This document shows positions 1 to 8,741 of a DNA stretch of 64,000 nt, in pieces. Both the position numbers and the translations under genes were made by a program. Numbering within the stretch: position 1 is the first letter of the stretch; each line of letters begins with the position of its first letter. Origin of the DNA: Lutibacter sp. HS1-25 (GTDB lineage Bacteria; Bacteroidota; Bacteroidia; Flavobacteriales; Flavobacteriaceae); contig NZ_RHLN01000007.1 of the NCBI RefSeq assembly GCF_004121075.1, forward strand, positions 31,860-95,859, given 5' to 3'. The notes beneath the pieces were generated by a model. The model was given only the letters and a program-made list of their open reading frames with translations. It had not been told where the DNA came from and made no database searches.

Positions 1-673
1 TTGAGTCATTTAAATGATCCCTTCTAATCGTTTCTGGCGTGATATACGTTGACAAATTCTCTTCCTTAATTTTAGTTGACTCATGATATACATATCCATC
101 CGTTAAAATTATTAAAACATTTCTATAGGCTTCATCAACACAATAATCTTTTACTTTATTCTTAAAAAATTTCCAAGTATCAGACCCTACATATTGTCCA
201 TCTTCAATAGCTAAATTATAAATCTCTATTGGAGAATTTGCATATGTATTTTTAATTTCATCTAATAAATCAGGGGTAATATTACCTTTCGTAATGTGAT
301 ATTTTAATTTTTTAGATATAGAATTTATTTCCGAACTTAATGGCTCAGGATCAAAATAAAGTTGAATTTTATCATCCATGCTTCTATTCTTTTTTGCTCC
401 TAAATGAGAACTAAAGACTTGAGCAACACTGTTTATATATCCAACATCTCTTTTATAATAATCCAAACTTTCATTTGGGTATTTTTCGGGGTTTATTCTA
501 TCTGATAAATCTAGTAAAAAACTAACATTCCAATTATTTAAATCAGTTTTTTCAACTACTTTTTTTGAATCTTCATTTACAGTATCTTTAACTTCCTTAC
601 TATCATTTCCACCACATGCTATATTCAAAATAAGCAGCGAAATGAAAACTATTTTTTTAATTTCTTTTTTCAT
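1..673 (-). CDS. VWA-like lipoprotein, C-terminus cut by window edge
   Basis: The reading frame is open from an ATG at 673 to the left edge (about 224 codons), so the 3' end of the gene is missing. The N-terminus is a lipoprotein signal (MKKEIKKIVFISLLILNIACGG) with a lipobox cysteine near residue 20. A Ser/Asp/Lys-rich linker follows, then a segment reading VSFLLDLSDRINPEKYP, which resembles the first strand and metal-binding loop of a von Willebrand A domain. A later stretch (NVLIILTDGYVYHES) resembles the VWA strand ending in TDG. It is third in an apparent operon, 9 bp after the coiled-coil membrane protein. The VWA assignment rests on these two motifs only. The exact role is unknown; a surface- or periplasm-exposed binding component of an envelope complex is inferred. 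Confidence 0.75.
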   Translation of the reverse strand, partial: MKKEIKKIVFISLLILNIACGGNDSKEVKDTVNEDSKKVVEKTDLNNWNVSFLLDLSDRINPEKYPNESLDYYKRDVGYINSVAQVFSSHLGAKKNRSMDDKIQLYFDPEPLSSEINSISKKLKYHITKGNITPDLLDEIKNTYANSPIEIYNLAIEDGQYVGSDTWKFFKNKVKDYCVDEAYRNVLIILTDGYVYHESTKIKEENLSTYITPETIRRDHLNDS

Positions 674-682
674 TATAATATT

Positions 683-1942
683 TTAAGAGTAGACTACATT
701 TTGATTTTGAAAATCATCTAATTTTAAACTTTTTAAATGTTCTTGACAAACAACTTCACATTGTGCTAATAAATCTTCCTTTTGTTTTTTAGGCAATGCT
801 ATTTCTGTCCCAATGGCTTGGTACCAACCTTCCTTATACTGTGAATGATACAATAAGTACTCTTTTATTGGAAAAATAAAACCATTGATTTTTGCTTGTA
901 GTTCTGAAATTTTTCCTTCAATATCTGTAATATCTTTTTTTATTTGATCTATTGTTGAAATTATCTTATTCTTTTGAGTATATAAATTTTTAATTTCATC
1001 CTTTTTAGACCTAATGAATACATTTATTTTATCCAAATTATCATATTCTTTCATTATAAAATCAAAAACCAACCCCCAAATTAAGTAAACTACAAATCCA
1101 GCAAAAATAATCATCCAAAATTCTGGTTCTCTAATTGCAATACTAAAATTAAAATCTGGTGTCGTCGGTGTTCTATTAAAATCATATATCTTTTTTTCAA
1201 TAATGAAAGCCAATAATCCATCAAAACAAAATGTAATCATAAACAGTCCCACAAGCTTAATAATACTAATAACAGATTTACTCTTTTGCATCATATGTAT
1301 TAAATACCCAAGTCCTAAAAAAACAAAAGGAATTGTAATAATTAGTACACCTTCCAACCAACTAGCTTTAAATGCCTCTGTTAAGGCATTTGCATCAAAA
1401 ATAGCTGCAGTTAAACTATCATCAGAAAATTCCTTAAAAAAAGCAGAATATGATGCAGATATATAAAAAACGAAAAGGTAAATAGTTATTGGAACTAATA
1501 GACTTAAACCAATATACAACAATGCTTTTGGATTTTTATCTACATCAATCCCATAGTCCTCAGGATTCCTTTTTACATTAACAATATCTTCATTTGCTTT
1601 TACAATTTTACTTCTAAAATTAGCTACCTTTTCCTCATTAATTCCTTTTAAAGTTTCTAATTTTTTTAATTGTGTATTTTGTCTTTCCATTTCCTCAACA
1701 AAAGGTTGCTTCAACATTTTTTGTTCTACTTCTTGTTTTTTACATTGATTTTCAAAACTGTTATATACATTTTGCAAACAAGCATTTAAAACAATTGGAG
1801 TTCCAGTTGCTTTTTGAGAGGCTGCAAAACCACTTTGATAATAAGTAATTCTAATCTGCTCTCTGTGATCCTCTGTACTTTCAATTTTGTTTTCTTCAAC
1901 TTTTGGCTTATTAATTGCAAATAAATTCTTTATAGATCCCAT
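683..1942 (-). CDS. Coiled-coil multi-pass membrane protein, unknown function
   Basis: A 419-aa protein of no family I recognise. Its layout is symmetrical. An N-terminal charged coiled coil lies at about residues 65-125. Three to four membrane segments follow, with cores at roughly 140-160, 198-218, 228-248 and 278-298. A second long coiled coil with repeated Lys/Glu/Ile heptads covers about 305-355, and a soluble tail ends the protein. It starts 1 bp after the stop of the TerB-like gene and ends 9 bp before the VWA-like lipoprotein, so the three are very probably co-transcribed and may form one envelope complex. The layout recalls membrane scaffold proteins of stress-response loci, but this is inference. 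Confidence 0.8.
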   Translation of the reverse strand: MGSIKNLFAINKPKVEENKIESTEDHREQIRITYYQSGFAASQKATGTPIVLNACLQNVYNSFENQCKKQEVEQKMLKQPFVEEMERQNTQLKKLETLKGINEEKVANFRSKIVKANEDIVNVKRNPEDYGIDVDKNPKALLYIGLSLLVPITIYLFVFYISASYSAFFKEFSDDSLTAAIFDANALTEAFKASWLEGVLIITIPFVFLGLGYLIHMMQKSKSVISIIKLVGLFMITFCFDGLLAFIIEKKIYDFNRTPTTPDFNFSIAIREPEFWMIIFAGFVVYLIWGLVFDFIMKEYDNLDKINVFIRSKKDEIKNLYTQKNKIISTIDQIKKDITDIEGKISELQAKINGFIFPIKEYLLYHSQYKEGWYQAIGTEIALPKKQKEDLLAQCEVVCQEHLKSLKLDDFQNQNVVYS

Positions 1943-1943
1943 T

Positions 1944-2351
1944 TTATAAATTTTTTAAATCATTAATAATTACCTCCTTCTTAACTCCCTCTTTTGCGTT
2001 TTTTAATAAGTATGTAGTTAATTCTTCTATATTCTCTTCTAAAAAATCAAACCTTTTACAATATTTTTTTAAAGTATTTCTCTCATCAAGAGTTTCCTTG
2101 CCATCTGCCCAAATCATAATTGCTAAATCATACAAATATTCAACTCTCAACTCTATTGTCTCAGGAATTGAATTGTCATTTGTTGGATGTAGTAATATAT
2201 AATTTAATTGCTCCTCAGAAACACCTCTTTCTTGCGCGAAAGAATATAGCATTTTTAATTCCAAAACATCAAAATTATCATCTGAAAATGCCATTTGATA
2301 TAACCTTAAAAAATGGGTTTGGAGTTCTTTTGTAATATGAATATGTTCCAT
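1944..2351 (-). CDS. TerB-like small acidic helical protein
   Basis: A 135-aa soluble, all-helical protein. Two related halves each carry an acidic loop typical of the TerB/tellurite-resistance fold: YQMAFSDDNFDVLELKML near residues 18-35 and AIMIWADGKETLDERNTL near 76-93. The second matches the family pattern A-x-ADGxxxxxE closely. It is first in a three-gene operon with a membrane coiled-coil protein and a VWA-like lipoprotein, behind a dyad operator and a TAnnTTTG promoter about 60-110 bp upstream. TerB domains are known from tellurite/stress and some defence loci; no tellurite function is implied here. Confidence 0.75.
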   Translation of the reverse strand: MEHIHITKELQTHFLRLYQMAFSDDNFDVLELKMLYSFAQERGVSEEQLNYILLHPTNDNSIPETIELRVEYLYDLAIMIWADGKETLDERNTLKKYCKRFDFLEENIEELTTYLLKNAKEGVKKEVIINDLKNL

Positions 2352-2416
2352 AAAGATTTCAATTTTTTATAAAAAATTAATTATACTATTCAATACTTAA
2401 TTTTAATTTACTAATT

Positions 2417-2462
2417 CAAATATAATTCCATTAAAAATCAAATCTTTACGGGTTTCCGTAAA
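2417..2462 (-). promoter_or_regulatory. Dyad operator plus flavobacterial -7 box (copy A)
   Basis: Positions 2445-2462 read TTTACGGGTTTCCGTAAA, an inverted repeat with 7-bp arms and a 4-nt centre. Exactly 20 nt further in the minus-strand direction lies TATATTTG (2417-2424), matching the flavobacterial TAnnTTTG -7 element. The predicted transcript would start near 2410 and lead into the TerB-like operon. An identical 18-mer with the same 20-nt spacing occurs at 27511-27528. The dyad sits over the -33 region, as expected for a class II activator or a repressor site. The cognate regulator is not proven; the LuxR-type regulator at 27547-28215 is a candidate. Confidence 0.6.
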
Positions 2463-2569
2463 TCAGAAAAAAATATGCTTAAAAAATTTTAAAATATTTG
2501 ATAAAAAAAACAAAAGGGCGAATTATTGGTTTTCAAATTGAAGTCTATTTTCAATAGCACAAAAGACAA

Positions 2570-2633
2570 AACGCTTACATTTATTCATAAAATTCATCAT
2601 TAATTTTATTTTATAAAAAATTATGTAAGCGTT
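2570..2633. repeat. Inverted repeat, 11-bp arms
   Basis: AACGCTTACAT at 2570-2580 is exactly complementary to ATGTAAGCGTT at 2623-2633, with a 42-nt AT-rich loop. It lies in the 454-bp gap between the TPR histidine kinase (3' end at 2806) and the TerB-like operon. It could be part of the kinase transcript's 3' structure or a binding site. No run of T follows, so I do not call it a terminator. Nothing else recognisable was seen in the gap apart from the operator at 2417-2462. Confidence 0.4.
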
Positions 2634-2805
2634 AATTTTGGAGAAATCTTATTTTTTAATTTCTAGGTATTACGCTTAAAAACAACAGATAAAATTGTAA
2701 ATAAATGGAAGATTTTTTTAATTCTTATTCACGAATTGTCTCTTAAACTACACAAAATCAACACTTCAGAAAAAAAAATAAAAAAAGGAATGAAATTTTT
2801 AAAAA

Positions 2806-4743
2806 TCACTTTTTAAAACTTATGAATGCTTTAAAACCATTGTGCATGCTTGTCTCAAAAGTTATAGTTCCGTATAAAGATTTGATGCGGGTTTTGATAT
2901 TTTTAAGTCCATTTTTAAATTTTAACTCATTTAATTCCAAACCTTTACCATTATCTGAATATTTTACAGACAATAGATTTTTATCAACTTTAAAAGTAAC
3001 TGCAACAAGTGTAGCTTCGCTATGTTTGCGCATATTTACCATGAGTTCTTGCAAAATACGATACAATTCAATTTGCTTTTCTTTTGTTAATGAAGCCAAT
3101 CCTACTTTTTGAATGTCTTTAAGAATAACCGTTGTGGTATTGCTATTAAAGCTGGTGAGCATTGACTTTAAAAACAGTTCAAAATGCACTCCAGTTTCAA
3201 TTGAATTGTTTTGATGCGAAATATCTCTGGTCAATAAATACACTTTTTCCAAATCATCCAATAAAGCTTCTTTTGAGTTATCGGTATATTGTATTTTATT
3301 CATAATGTTTACCATATTATTGGCTACTTCATCATGAATTTTTTTAGAAATACGTTTTTCTGTTTTATAAACTTCTACCCTTTTTTCTATTTGGTGTTTT
3401 TTTCTTTTGTAGTATATAAAAACCAATAAAGTAATAAAAATTGTACTTCCCGATGTGAACAATAATATGTTATTTGTTTTTATCTTTTGAATTTCCAATT
3501 GCTTTTCAGCTGAAATGATTTTTAGTTGTGAATTTTCTTCTCTATTTTTTTCACTATCATATTTTATTTTAGCAAATTGATTTTTTGCTATTTGTTTGGC
3601 ATTTTGTAAACTATCATTCAAATGTAGGTAAGTATGGTAATACGCTTTTGCTTTTACCGGCTTATCCAACGCTATCAGTTTCTGTAAAGCTTCTAATTGA
3701 TCGGGTATACAATTTTGACTGATTGCCACATCGTACATTTTGGAAGCGTAATAAATAGCTGTTTTAGTATTCAAGTTTTCATAATATGTTGAAAGATGTG
3801 CATAACTGGCAATTAATCCATATAAATCATTTTCTTGCAATCGCATTTCCAAGGCTTTTTCTAGCTCAGGTAACACATTTTCAGTTGTTTTTGCCAACCA
3901 TTTAACGTAAGCTAAATTGTCTATAACCCTAGCTTTTGTTGTAAAACTAACAATAGTATCTTTTAATAAGCTATCTAAAATTTTTATTGAAGTATTGTAA
4001 TCTCCTAATTTTCTATAGGTATTAGCGATATTATTTTTTATAGTTATGCTATTTTCTTTTGAAGTTGTTAAATCAATCGCTTTTTTATAAAATAGCAACG
4101 CGTCTTTTAGTTCTCCTTGTTCGTTTGAAGAAATTGCCCAGTTATTGTATACACTTGCCGAGGAAATTGGATTTTTATCACCAAAATATTTTAAAGCCAA
4201 TGAACCTGAATGTTCACTTGCAATATTATCTCCAAAAGAACGCTCAATAATAGCCATTGTTAGTAGGTTATTACCATTTAAAATACTGTCATTGTATTTT
4301 AAATATTCATTTTTAATTAAATTATAATAGTAATAAGCACTATCTGTTTGTTGGTTTGAATTATAGTAATAGGCAAGAATCGAATAATTGCGTCCAATTG
4401 CAATTGAGTCGTTGTCTTGTTTTGATTTTTGTATCAATTGTTTTGAAATGTAAATTGCACTATCATATTGCTTTAAACTTCCAAATAAATAAATTTTATT
4501 AGTTAGAATATCTTCAATACGTGGGTCAGATTTATCAGCCCCTATTTTTTGAAGAGCACTGTTAGCGCTGTTTAACCGAGTTTCAATAGCCAAACTATCA
4601 TTTTTCATCTCTTGTATAAAAAAACCAATAGTATCTAAATCACTCACTTTTGAAGAATTTAATTCTTCTTTTGGAGAACAAGATGCTAACATAAATAAAC
4701 TGCTAACAACAAAAAAGAGGAATGTAAATTTTAAATTTTTCAT
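2806..4743 (-). CDS. TPR-domain sensor histidine kinase (NarL/LuxR-partner type)
   Basis: A 645-aa lipoprotein-like sensor kinase. The signal sequence ends in LFMLASCSP (lipobox Cys about residue 22). The periplasmic part, roughly residues 60-390, is made of TPR-like helix pairs, followed by a coiled coil (about 390-425). One membrane segment follows (NILLFTSGSTIFITLLVFIYY), then a HisKA_3-type dimerisation helix with the phosphoacceptor in KKIHDEVANNMVNIM, and a HATPase domain with an N-box (ELMVNMRKHSEAT) and G-box (DNGKGLELNELKFKNGLKN). No regulator is adjacent. The LuxR-type regulator at 27547-28215, whose own kinase is decayed, is a possible partner. The gene follows a tiny lipoprotein by 50 bp and probably shares its transcript. 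Confidence 0.9.
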   Translation of the reverse strand: MKNLKFTFLFFVVSSLFMLASCSPKEELNSSKVSDLDTIGFFIQEMKNDSLAIETRLNSANSALQKIGADKSDPRIEDILTNKIYLFGSLKQYDSAIYISKQLIQKSKQDNDSIAIGRNYSILAYYYNSNQQTDSAYYYYNLIKNEYLKYNDSILNGNNLLTMAIIERSFGDNIASEHSGSLALKYFGDKNPISSASVYNNWAISSNEQGELKDALLFYKKAIDLTTSKENSITIKNNIANTYRKLGDYNTSIKILDSLLKDTIVSFTTKARVIDNLAYVKWLAKTTENVLPELEKALEMRLQENDLYGLIASYAHLSTYYENLNTKTAIYYASKMYDVAISQNCIPDQLEALQKLIALDKPVKAKAYYHTYLHLNDSLQNAKQIAKNQFAKIKYDSEKNREENSQLKIISAEKQLEIQKIKTNNILLFTSGSTIFITLLVFIYYKRKKHQIEKRVEVYKTEKRISKKIHDEVANNMVNIMNKIQYTDNSKEALLDDLEKVYLLTRDISHQNNSIETGVHFELFLKSMLTSFNSNTTTVILKDIQKVGLASLTKEKQIELYRILQELMVNMRKHSEATLVAVTFKVDKNLLSVKYSDNGKGLELNELKFKNGLKNIKTRIKSLYGTITFETSMHNGFKAFISFKK

Positions 4744-4793
4744 TCCTCAAAAATAAGATAAAACTAATAATCAATTGACAATTAATTTAAATT

Positions 4794-4955
4794 TTATGGC
4801 TTTGGTGGCGGAGGTGGCAATTCCCCATTTTCTCCTCCAGTAGCAAATAGTTCTAAACCTTCTTGGTAAAAACTTAAATCTTGATCTTCATCATTTGAAC
4901 AAGAAATTAACATTCCATTCATTAAAATAATTCCTAGTAATATAAATTTTTTCAT
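4794..4955 (-). CDS. Small proline-tailed lipoprotein
   Basis: A 53-aa peptide from the ATG at 4955. An upstream ATG at 4979 would add eight residues and spoil the leader, so I chose the inner start. MKKFILLGIILMNGMLISC is a clean lipoprotein signal. The mature part is only about 35 residues, acidic, and ends in GGENGELPPPPPKP. It lies 50 bp upstream of the TPR histidine kinase in the same direction, so it may be a ligand, an inhibitor or an accessory of that sensor. That is inference from position only, and I know no named family. Confidence 0.6.
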   Translation of the reverse strand: MKKFILLGIILMNGMLISCSNDEDQDLSFYQEGLELFATGGENGELPPPPPKP

Positions 4956-4979
4956 TTTTGTGTTATTAAAATTTGACAA

Positions 4980-5276
4980 TAGTATTGCTGCCCGAATTTT
5001 TACTCAGTGTGTTTTTGCGTTACAGCAATACGCTAATTTTTTGAAGAGATTTTCTCTTCTGTTTGGGAAGTATGAAGTCTAAAAACAGTTAAGGTAAACT
5101 GCTTCCCAAAACGGTTTTCTTTACTGCTTTTAGCGCTTCATTTAGATTTAGCTTATGTACATTCTTAATTTGTACCGAATTAAGTTTTTGCTAATTCTGA
5201 GGCAAATATTGGGATGGTTATGTATTATTCTGTGGAAAATTGATAGACAATTTTTGGAAAATATTGTCCAACACGC
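4980..5276 (-). promoter_or_regulatory. Hairpin-rich leader of the small lipoprotein/kinase operon
   Basis: The roughly 300 bp upstream of the small lipoprotein hold several potential stem-loops. GAAGAGA/TCTCTTC with a 3-nt loop lies at 5043-5059. TTTGGGAAG (5062-5070) pairs with CTTCCCAAA (5102-5110) and encloses a smaller CAGTT/AACTG stem. A GCGT/ACGC stem lies near 5019-5035. Several adjacent structures suggest an RNA leader or a small RNA rather than chance, but I cannot match it to a known riboswitch class. No coding frame with family resemblance was seen. Confidence 0.35.
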
Positions 5277-5318
5277 TTGCAAATATTTTATAATTTTGAA
5301 ATTGTTAATTTTGCCTTC

Positions 5319-6002
5319 ATGTTAAAAGAATTATTACATCAACTATTTGTTAAACTCGAAAATGAAATAGGAAATAACAAAAAATCGAAGAATGGCAATG
5401 CCATTTATTTTGTTGAAGAAATTTTAGAAAACCAGTTTAAAAAACCATCTTTTATTAGCTCAAAAGCAATAAAAGGTTATTATGATAAATATGTTGAAGG
5501 AAAAGAAAACAATGCAGGAGAACCAAGTATTGAATTAAAAGACTTAATTTCTAAATATTTAGGTTACGAGCATTTTTTAGCTTTTGAAACTCAAAATAAA
5601 GCAACAAACTTTTTTAATGTAAAAAAATCAAAAATTACATTGCTAAATTATTCCTTAACCGCTCTTTTAAGTTTAACCCTAATTGTTGCTTTTTATAAGA
5701 TTTATTTGGCTAACAAAAATGATGATTGTGTTATTTGGCAATTTAATCATTATGAAAAAGTAAATTGTGATAATCAATTTGCAATTCAAAAACCAACAGA
5801 TATTAATATTGAAAAATTTAATAAAGTCAATGTTAATGATTCAACCATATTCTTTATAAATAACAAACCAATTATTTGGTACGGAAAATCTGTTAAAGGA
5901 GAAATAGAGTTTTTCAATGCTAGAGGTACACACCCAATTACTGGAAAAGAATTAAAACCAGTAACTTCATATATCATAAATAAATATGTTTACAAACAGT
6001 AG
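5319..6002 (+). CDS. Single-pass membrane protein of unknown function
   Basis: A 227-aa protein taken from the ATG at 5319; an earlier ATG at 5277 would add 14 hydrophobic residues (MQIFYNFEIVNFAF) with no domain. The cytoplasmic N-terminal part (about residues 1-105) is helical and charged (MLKELLHQLFVKLENEIG). One membrane segment (LNYSLTALLSLTLIVAFYKIYL) lies at about 108-130. A small extracytoplasmic domain with two cysteines follows (CVIWQFNHYEKVNC) and ends in KPVTSYIINKYV. It precedes the GH25 lysozyme by 43 bp and is probably co-transcribed with it. I do not recognise the family. Confidence 0.7.
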   Translation: MLKELLHQLFVKLENEIGNNKKSKNGNAIYFVEEILENQFKKPSFISSKAIKGYYDKYVEGKENNAGEPSIELKDLISKYLGYEHFLAFETQNKATNFFNVKKSKITLLNYSLTALLSLTLIVAFYKIYLANKNDDCVIWQFNHYEKVNCDNQFAIQKPTDINIEKFNKVNVNDSTIFFINNKPIIWYGKSVKGEIEFFNARGTHPITGKELKPVTSYIINKYVYKQ

Positions 6003-6045
6003 CAATAAAAAGCTAAAAATAAGCACATTATAACGTTCAAATTCT

Positions 6046-6861
6046 ATGAAACATTCCCGTAGAAAAAAGAATTACTTTCATTTTTTTTTAATTTTTTGCC
6101 TGTTGATTTTATCAACAGCTGGACTTTTTATTTATAAAACAAATGGTGTTTACCTAAAGAAAGTTTATCGTAATTACGTAGAAGCTACTCCAAAAATATA
6201 TCGGGCAATAGCATCAACAGAACCATATCTAAAACCGCATATTAAAAAATATGAGGTTCACGGTATTGATGTCTCAAAACATCAAGGAAAAATTAACTGG
6301 GATTTGGTTAAACACCCTGATTCAGGAAAAAAAATTGATTTTGTCTTTATAAGGGCAACATATGGTACTTATGAAGATAAATTGTTTGATACTAACTGGG
6401 TAAATGCTGCCAATAAAAATTTCGCTTTAGGTGCTTATCATTATTATTGGGCAAATACAAATTCAACTTTACAAGCTAATAAATTTATTGAAACTGTTGA
6501 ATTAAAAAAAGGCGACCTCCCTCCTGTGCTGGATATTGAAAAACTTCCAAAATTTCAATCAAAATCAAACTGGTTGAAAGGCATCAAAAACTGGTTAAAT
6601 TTAATAGAAATGCATTATGGCTTAAAACCAATTATATATACCAGCGATGGTTTTTACAAACATCATTTAAAAACAGATCCTTTTTTTACCAACTATCCCC
6701 GACTTTGGATTGCAAATTATAACAACATACAACAACCTGACAGTAACTGGCACTTTTGGCAATACAGCGATCAGGTAAAAATTGAAGGAATCAATGAGAA
6801 TGTTGATCTCAACGTTTTTAAAAATGATTCGATTTTATTTAATGAATTGCTAAAAAAATAA
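6046..6861 (+). CDS. Membrane-anchored GH25 lysozyme
   Basis: A 271-aa cell-wall hydrolase cleaving the MurNAc-GlcNAc bond of peptidoglycan. A basic N-terminus and one membrane anchor (about residues 12-30) would place the enzyme in the periplasm. The GH25 fold is clear: HGIDVSKHQG (Asp75), FVFIRATYG, GAYHYYWA, the catalytic DxE motif in VLDIE (Asp163/Glu165), IIYTSDGFY, LWIANYN and HFWQYSD. Length is normal for a single-domain GH25 protein. A role in wall remodelling is inferred. Confidence 0.9.
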   Translation: MKHSRRKKNYFHFFLIFCLLILSTAGLFIYKTNGVYLKKVYRNYVEATPKIYRAIASTEPYLKPHIKKYEVHGIDVSKHQGKINWDLVKHPDSGKKIDFVFIRATYGTYEDKLFDTNWVNAANKNFALGAYHYYWANTNSTLQANKFIETVELKKGDLPPVLDIEKLPKFQSKSNWLKGIKNWLNLIEMHYGLKPIIYTSDGFYKHHLKTDPFFTNYPRLWIANYNNIQQPDSNWHFWQYSDQVKIEGINENVDLNVFKNDSILFNELLKK

Positions 6862-7233
6862 GTTTACACACTGTACTGGATTGTGTTTTGGCAATTCTTT
6901 TTTCATTTTTTTATTTTTCATTGTTCCATCATCTATTTAACAGCGGCTCTTGTTAAGTACTTTGTTAATTGTAACCAAAGTATTAATTAAAATTCATGGT
7001 CTTTAATTTAGATTATTTTATATATTCGCTTTTAAATAAAGGTTTTTTTGTGCTGTGTTATTCATTTATTGGTTTTAGCAATCACAACCAATAACACATA
7101 TTGTATTGGCTGCGTTATAAACATTGTGAAAAATGAACTTAACGTAAATATTGAAAAAACGCTTTAGATTTTAGTTAAATGAATAAGAGGTTTGTGCACT
7201 ATTTTACCTCATTTTTTGATTGAGAATTTATTT
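6862..7233. other. Non-coding gap with a bulged inverted repeat
   Basis: About 370 bp without a convincing gene. At 7054-7098 TGTGTTAT...ATTGGTT pairs with AACCAATAACACA if a short bulge is allowed, giving a hairpin-like element upstream of the DMT permease. No promoter matching TTG-N17-19-TAnnTTTG was recognised. Confidence 0.35.
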
Positions 7234-8139
7234 ATGAGGTATTTATTTGGCGTTACTATTATCTGGGCTTTTTCGTTTAGCTTAATTGGTGTATATCTTT
7301 CTGGGTATGTTGATGCATGGTTTTCAGTATTGGTACGTATTGGTATCGCTACAATGCTATTTTTACCCTTTTTAAAACTTCAAAAAATTAAGGCCGAAAC
7401 AATTTTAAAACTTACTGCAATAGGTGCCGTTCAATTAGGTTTAATGTATTGTTTTTATTTCCAGTCGTTTAGGTTTCTTACTGTGCCTGAAGTATTGCTT
7501 TTTAGTGTATTTACACCCATTTACATTACTTTATTAAACGATATTTTAAGCAAACAATTTCATAAAGGGCATTTACTCACTGCTTTAATAGCTGTTTTAG
7601 GTGCTGCTTATATTCAATACTCAAGCATTAGTGAAAATGTATTTTTAGGTTTTTTGATTACGCAAGGTGCCAACTTTTGCTTTGCTATTGGTCAGGTTGC
7701 TTACAAGTATTTGTTAAAATCTATACCCGAATTAGAAAGCACACCAAAGTATACCATTTTTGGATTGTTTTTTATGGGTGCATTTATAGTGTCTCTAATT
7801 GCTTTTTTTATTTTTGGTTCAACAGAAAAATTACCAACAACATCTGTACAGTGGGGAATATTAATATACCTGGGAGCTGTGGCTTCTGGTGCAGGTTATT
7901 TTTTTTGGAACCAAGGTGTTGTTAAGGTAAACACAGGCTCGTTAGCGATTATGAACAATGCGTTAATTCCAGTAGGATTGATTGTCAACCTTCTTATATG
8001 GAATAAAGAGGCTGATCTTAAAAAGATTTTAATTGGTGGTAGTCTTATTTTTGCTTCACTTGCGGTTAATGAATACATCAATAAAAGAAACAAAAAAACA
8101 CCCAACACACTGTTAATTAACAACCTAAAAGCAGATTGA
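7234..8139 (+). CDS. EamA/DMT-family permease
   Basis: A 301-aa inner-membrane protein with about ten transmembrane helices arranged as two EamA repeats, typical of the drug/metabolite transporter superfamily. I use the ATG at 7234 (MRYLFGVTIIWAFSFSLIGV), because the upstream extension to 7192 places 14 residues before the usual helix-1 start. The second repeat is visible in YLGAVASGAGYFFWNQGV followed by NNALIPVGLIVNLLIW. The substrate cannot be read from sequence; members export amino acids and other metabolites. It converges with msrA. Confidence 0.85.
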   Translation: MRYLFGVTIIWAFSFSLIGVYLSGYVDAWFSVLVRIGIATMLFLPFLKLQKIKAETILKLTAIGAVQLGLMYCFYFQSFRFLTVPEVLLFSVFTPIYITLLNDILSKQFHKGHLLTALIAVLGAAYIQYSSISENVFLGFLITQGANFCFAIGQVAYKYLLKSIPELESTPKYTIFGLFFMGAFIVSLIAFFIFGSTEKLPTTSVQWGILIYLGAVASGAGYFFWNQGVVKVNTGSLAIMNNALIPVGLIVNLLIWNKEADLKKILIGGSLIFASLAVNEYINKRNKKTPNTLLINNLKAD

Positions 8140-8204
8140 GATTGGTTTTTATATTCTTAGTTTAAATTACTGTCTTAACAAAATTGCAGCTACCCAACTA
8201 AATA

Positions 8205-8741
8205 CTAGTTGTTATTTTTTTTATACTTATGAAGTAAATCTAAAGGAATGTGGCAATAAGAATGGTCATTAGGGTGTAAGGTTAACCTGTCTTGATGTTC
8301 TGCATCACTTGGAATATAATTTGTTAAAGGAAGTATTTCAATAGCTATTTTTTTTGTTGTTTTATTTTGAAGGTTTAATTTTTGTTCAATTTTATCAATG
8401 CAATTTTTTGCTTTTAAAAGGTGATTTTGATGCTCGCTGTAAATGCCTGTACGATATTTCTCACCTATATCATTCCCCTGTTGGTTGATACTATAAGGAT
8501 CAATAATTTCTAAAAAGTAATGAATTAAATCTTCAATTGAAACAACCTTAGCATCAAAGACAGTTTTGACACATTCTGCATAACCATCATAGGCTGTTTT
8601 AGTAGATTTTGTAGCGCCATTGGCTCTACCGGCTTGGGTCTCAACAACGCCAGGCAGGTGCTTTAAAAACTCTTGTACACCCCAAAGGCAGCCGCCTGCA
8701 AAATAGATCGTTTCCTTTAATAATATTTGTTTTTTTGTCAT
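8205..8741 (-). CDS. msrA: Peptide-methionine (S)-S-oxide reductase MsrA
   Basis: A 178-aa cytosolic enzyme reducing methionine-S-sulfoxide in proteins. The active site reads GGCLWGVQEF (Cys18) instead of the commoner GCFW. The family motifs GVVETQAGRANG, YDGYAECVKTVFD, IDPYSINQQGNDIGEKYRTGIY and DAEHQDRL follow. There is no MsrB fusion and no signal peptide. Its upstream region holds an exact 11-bp direct repeat (8852-8875) that may be a regulatory site. Confidence 0.93.
   Translation of the reverse strand: MTKKQILLKETIYFAGGCLWGVQEFLKHLPGVVETQAGRANGATKSTKTAYDGYAECVKTVFDAKVVSIEDLIHYFLEIIDPYSINQQGNDIGEKYRTGIYSEHQNHLLKAKNCIDKIEQKLNLQNKTTKKIAIEILPLTNYIPSDAEHQDRLTLHPNDHSYCHIPLDLLHKYKKNNN

Noticed and set aside
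7080..7140. An integron attC-like site (inverted repeat with GCGTTATAAAC)
   Set aside because: The core does not match the GTTRRRY consensus and there is no integrase or gene-cassette layout nearby.
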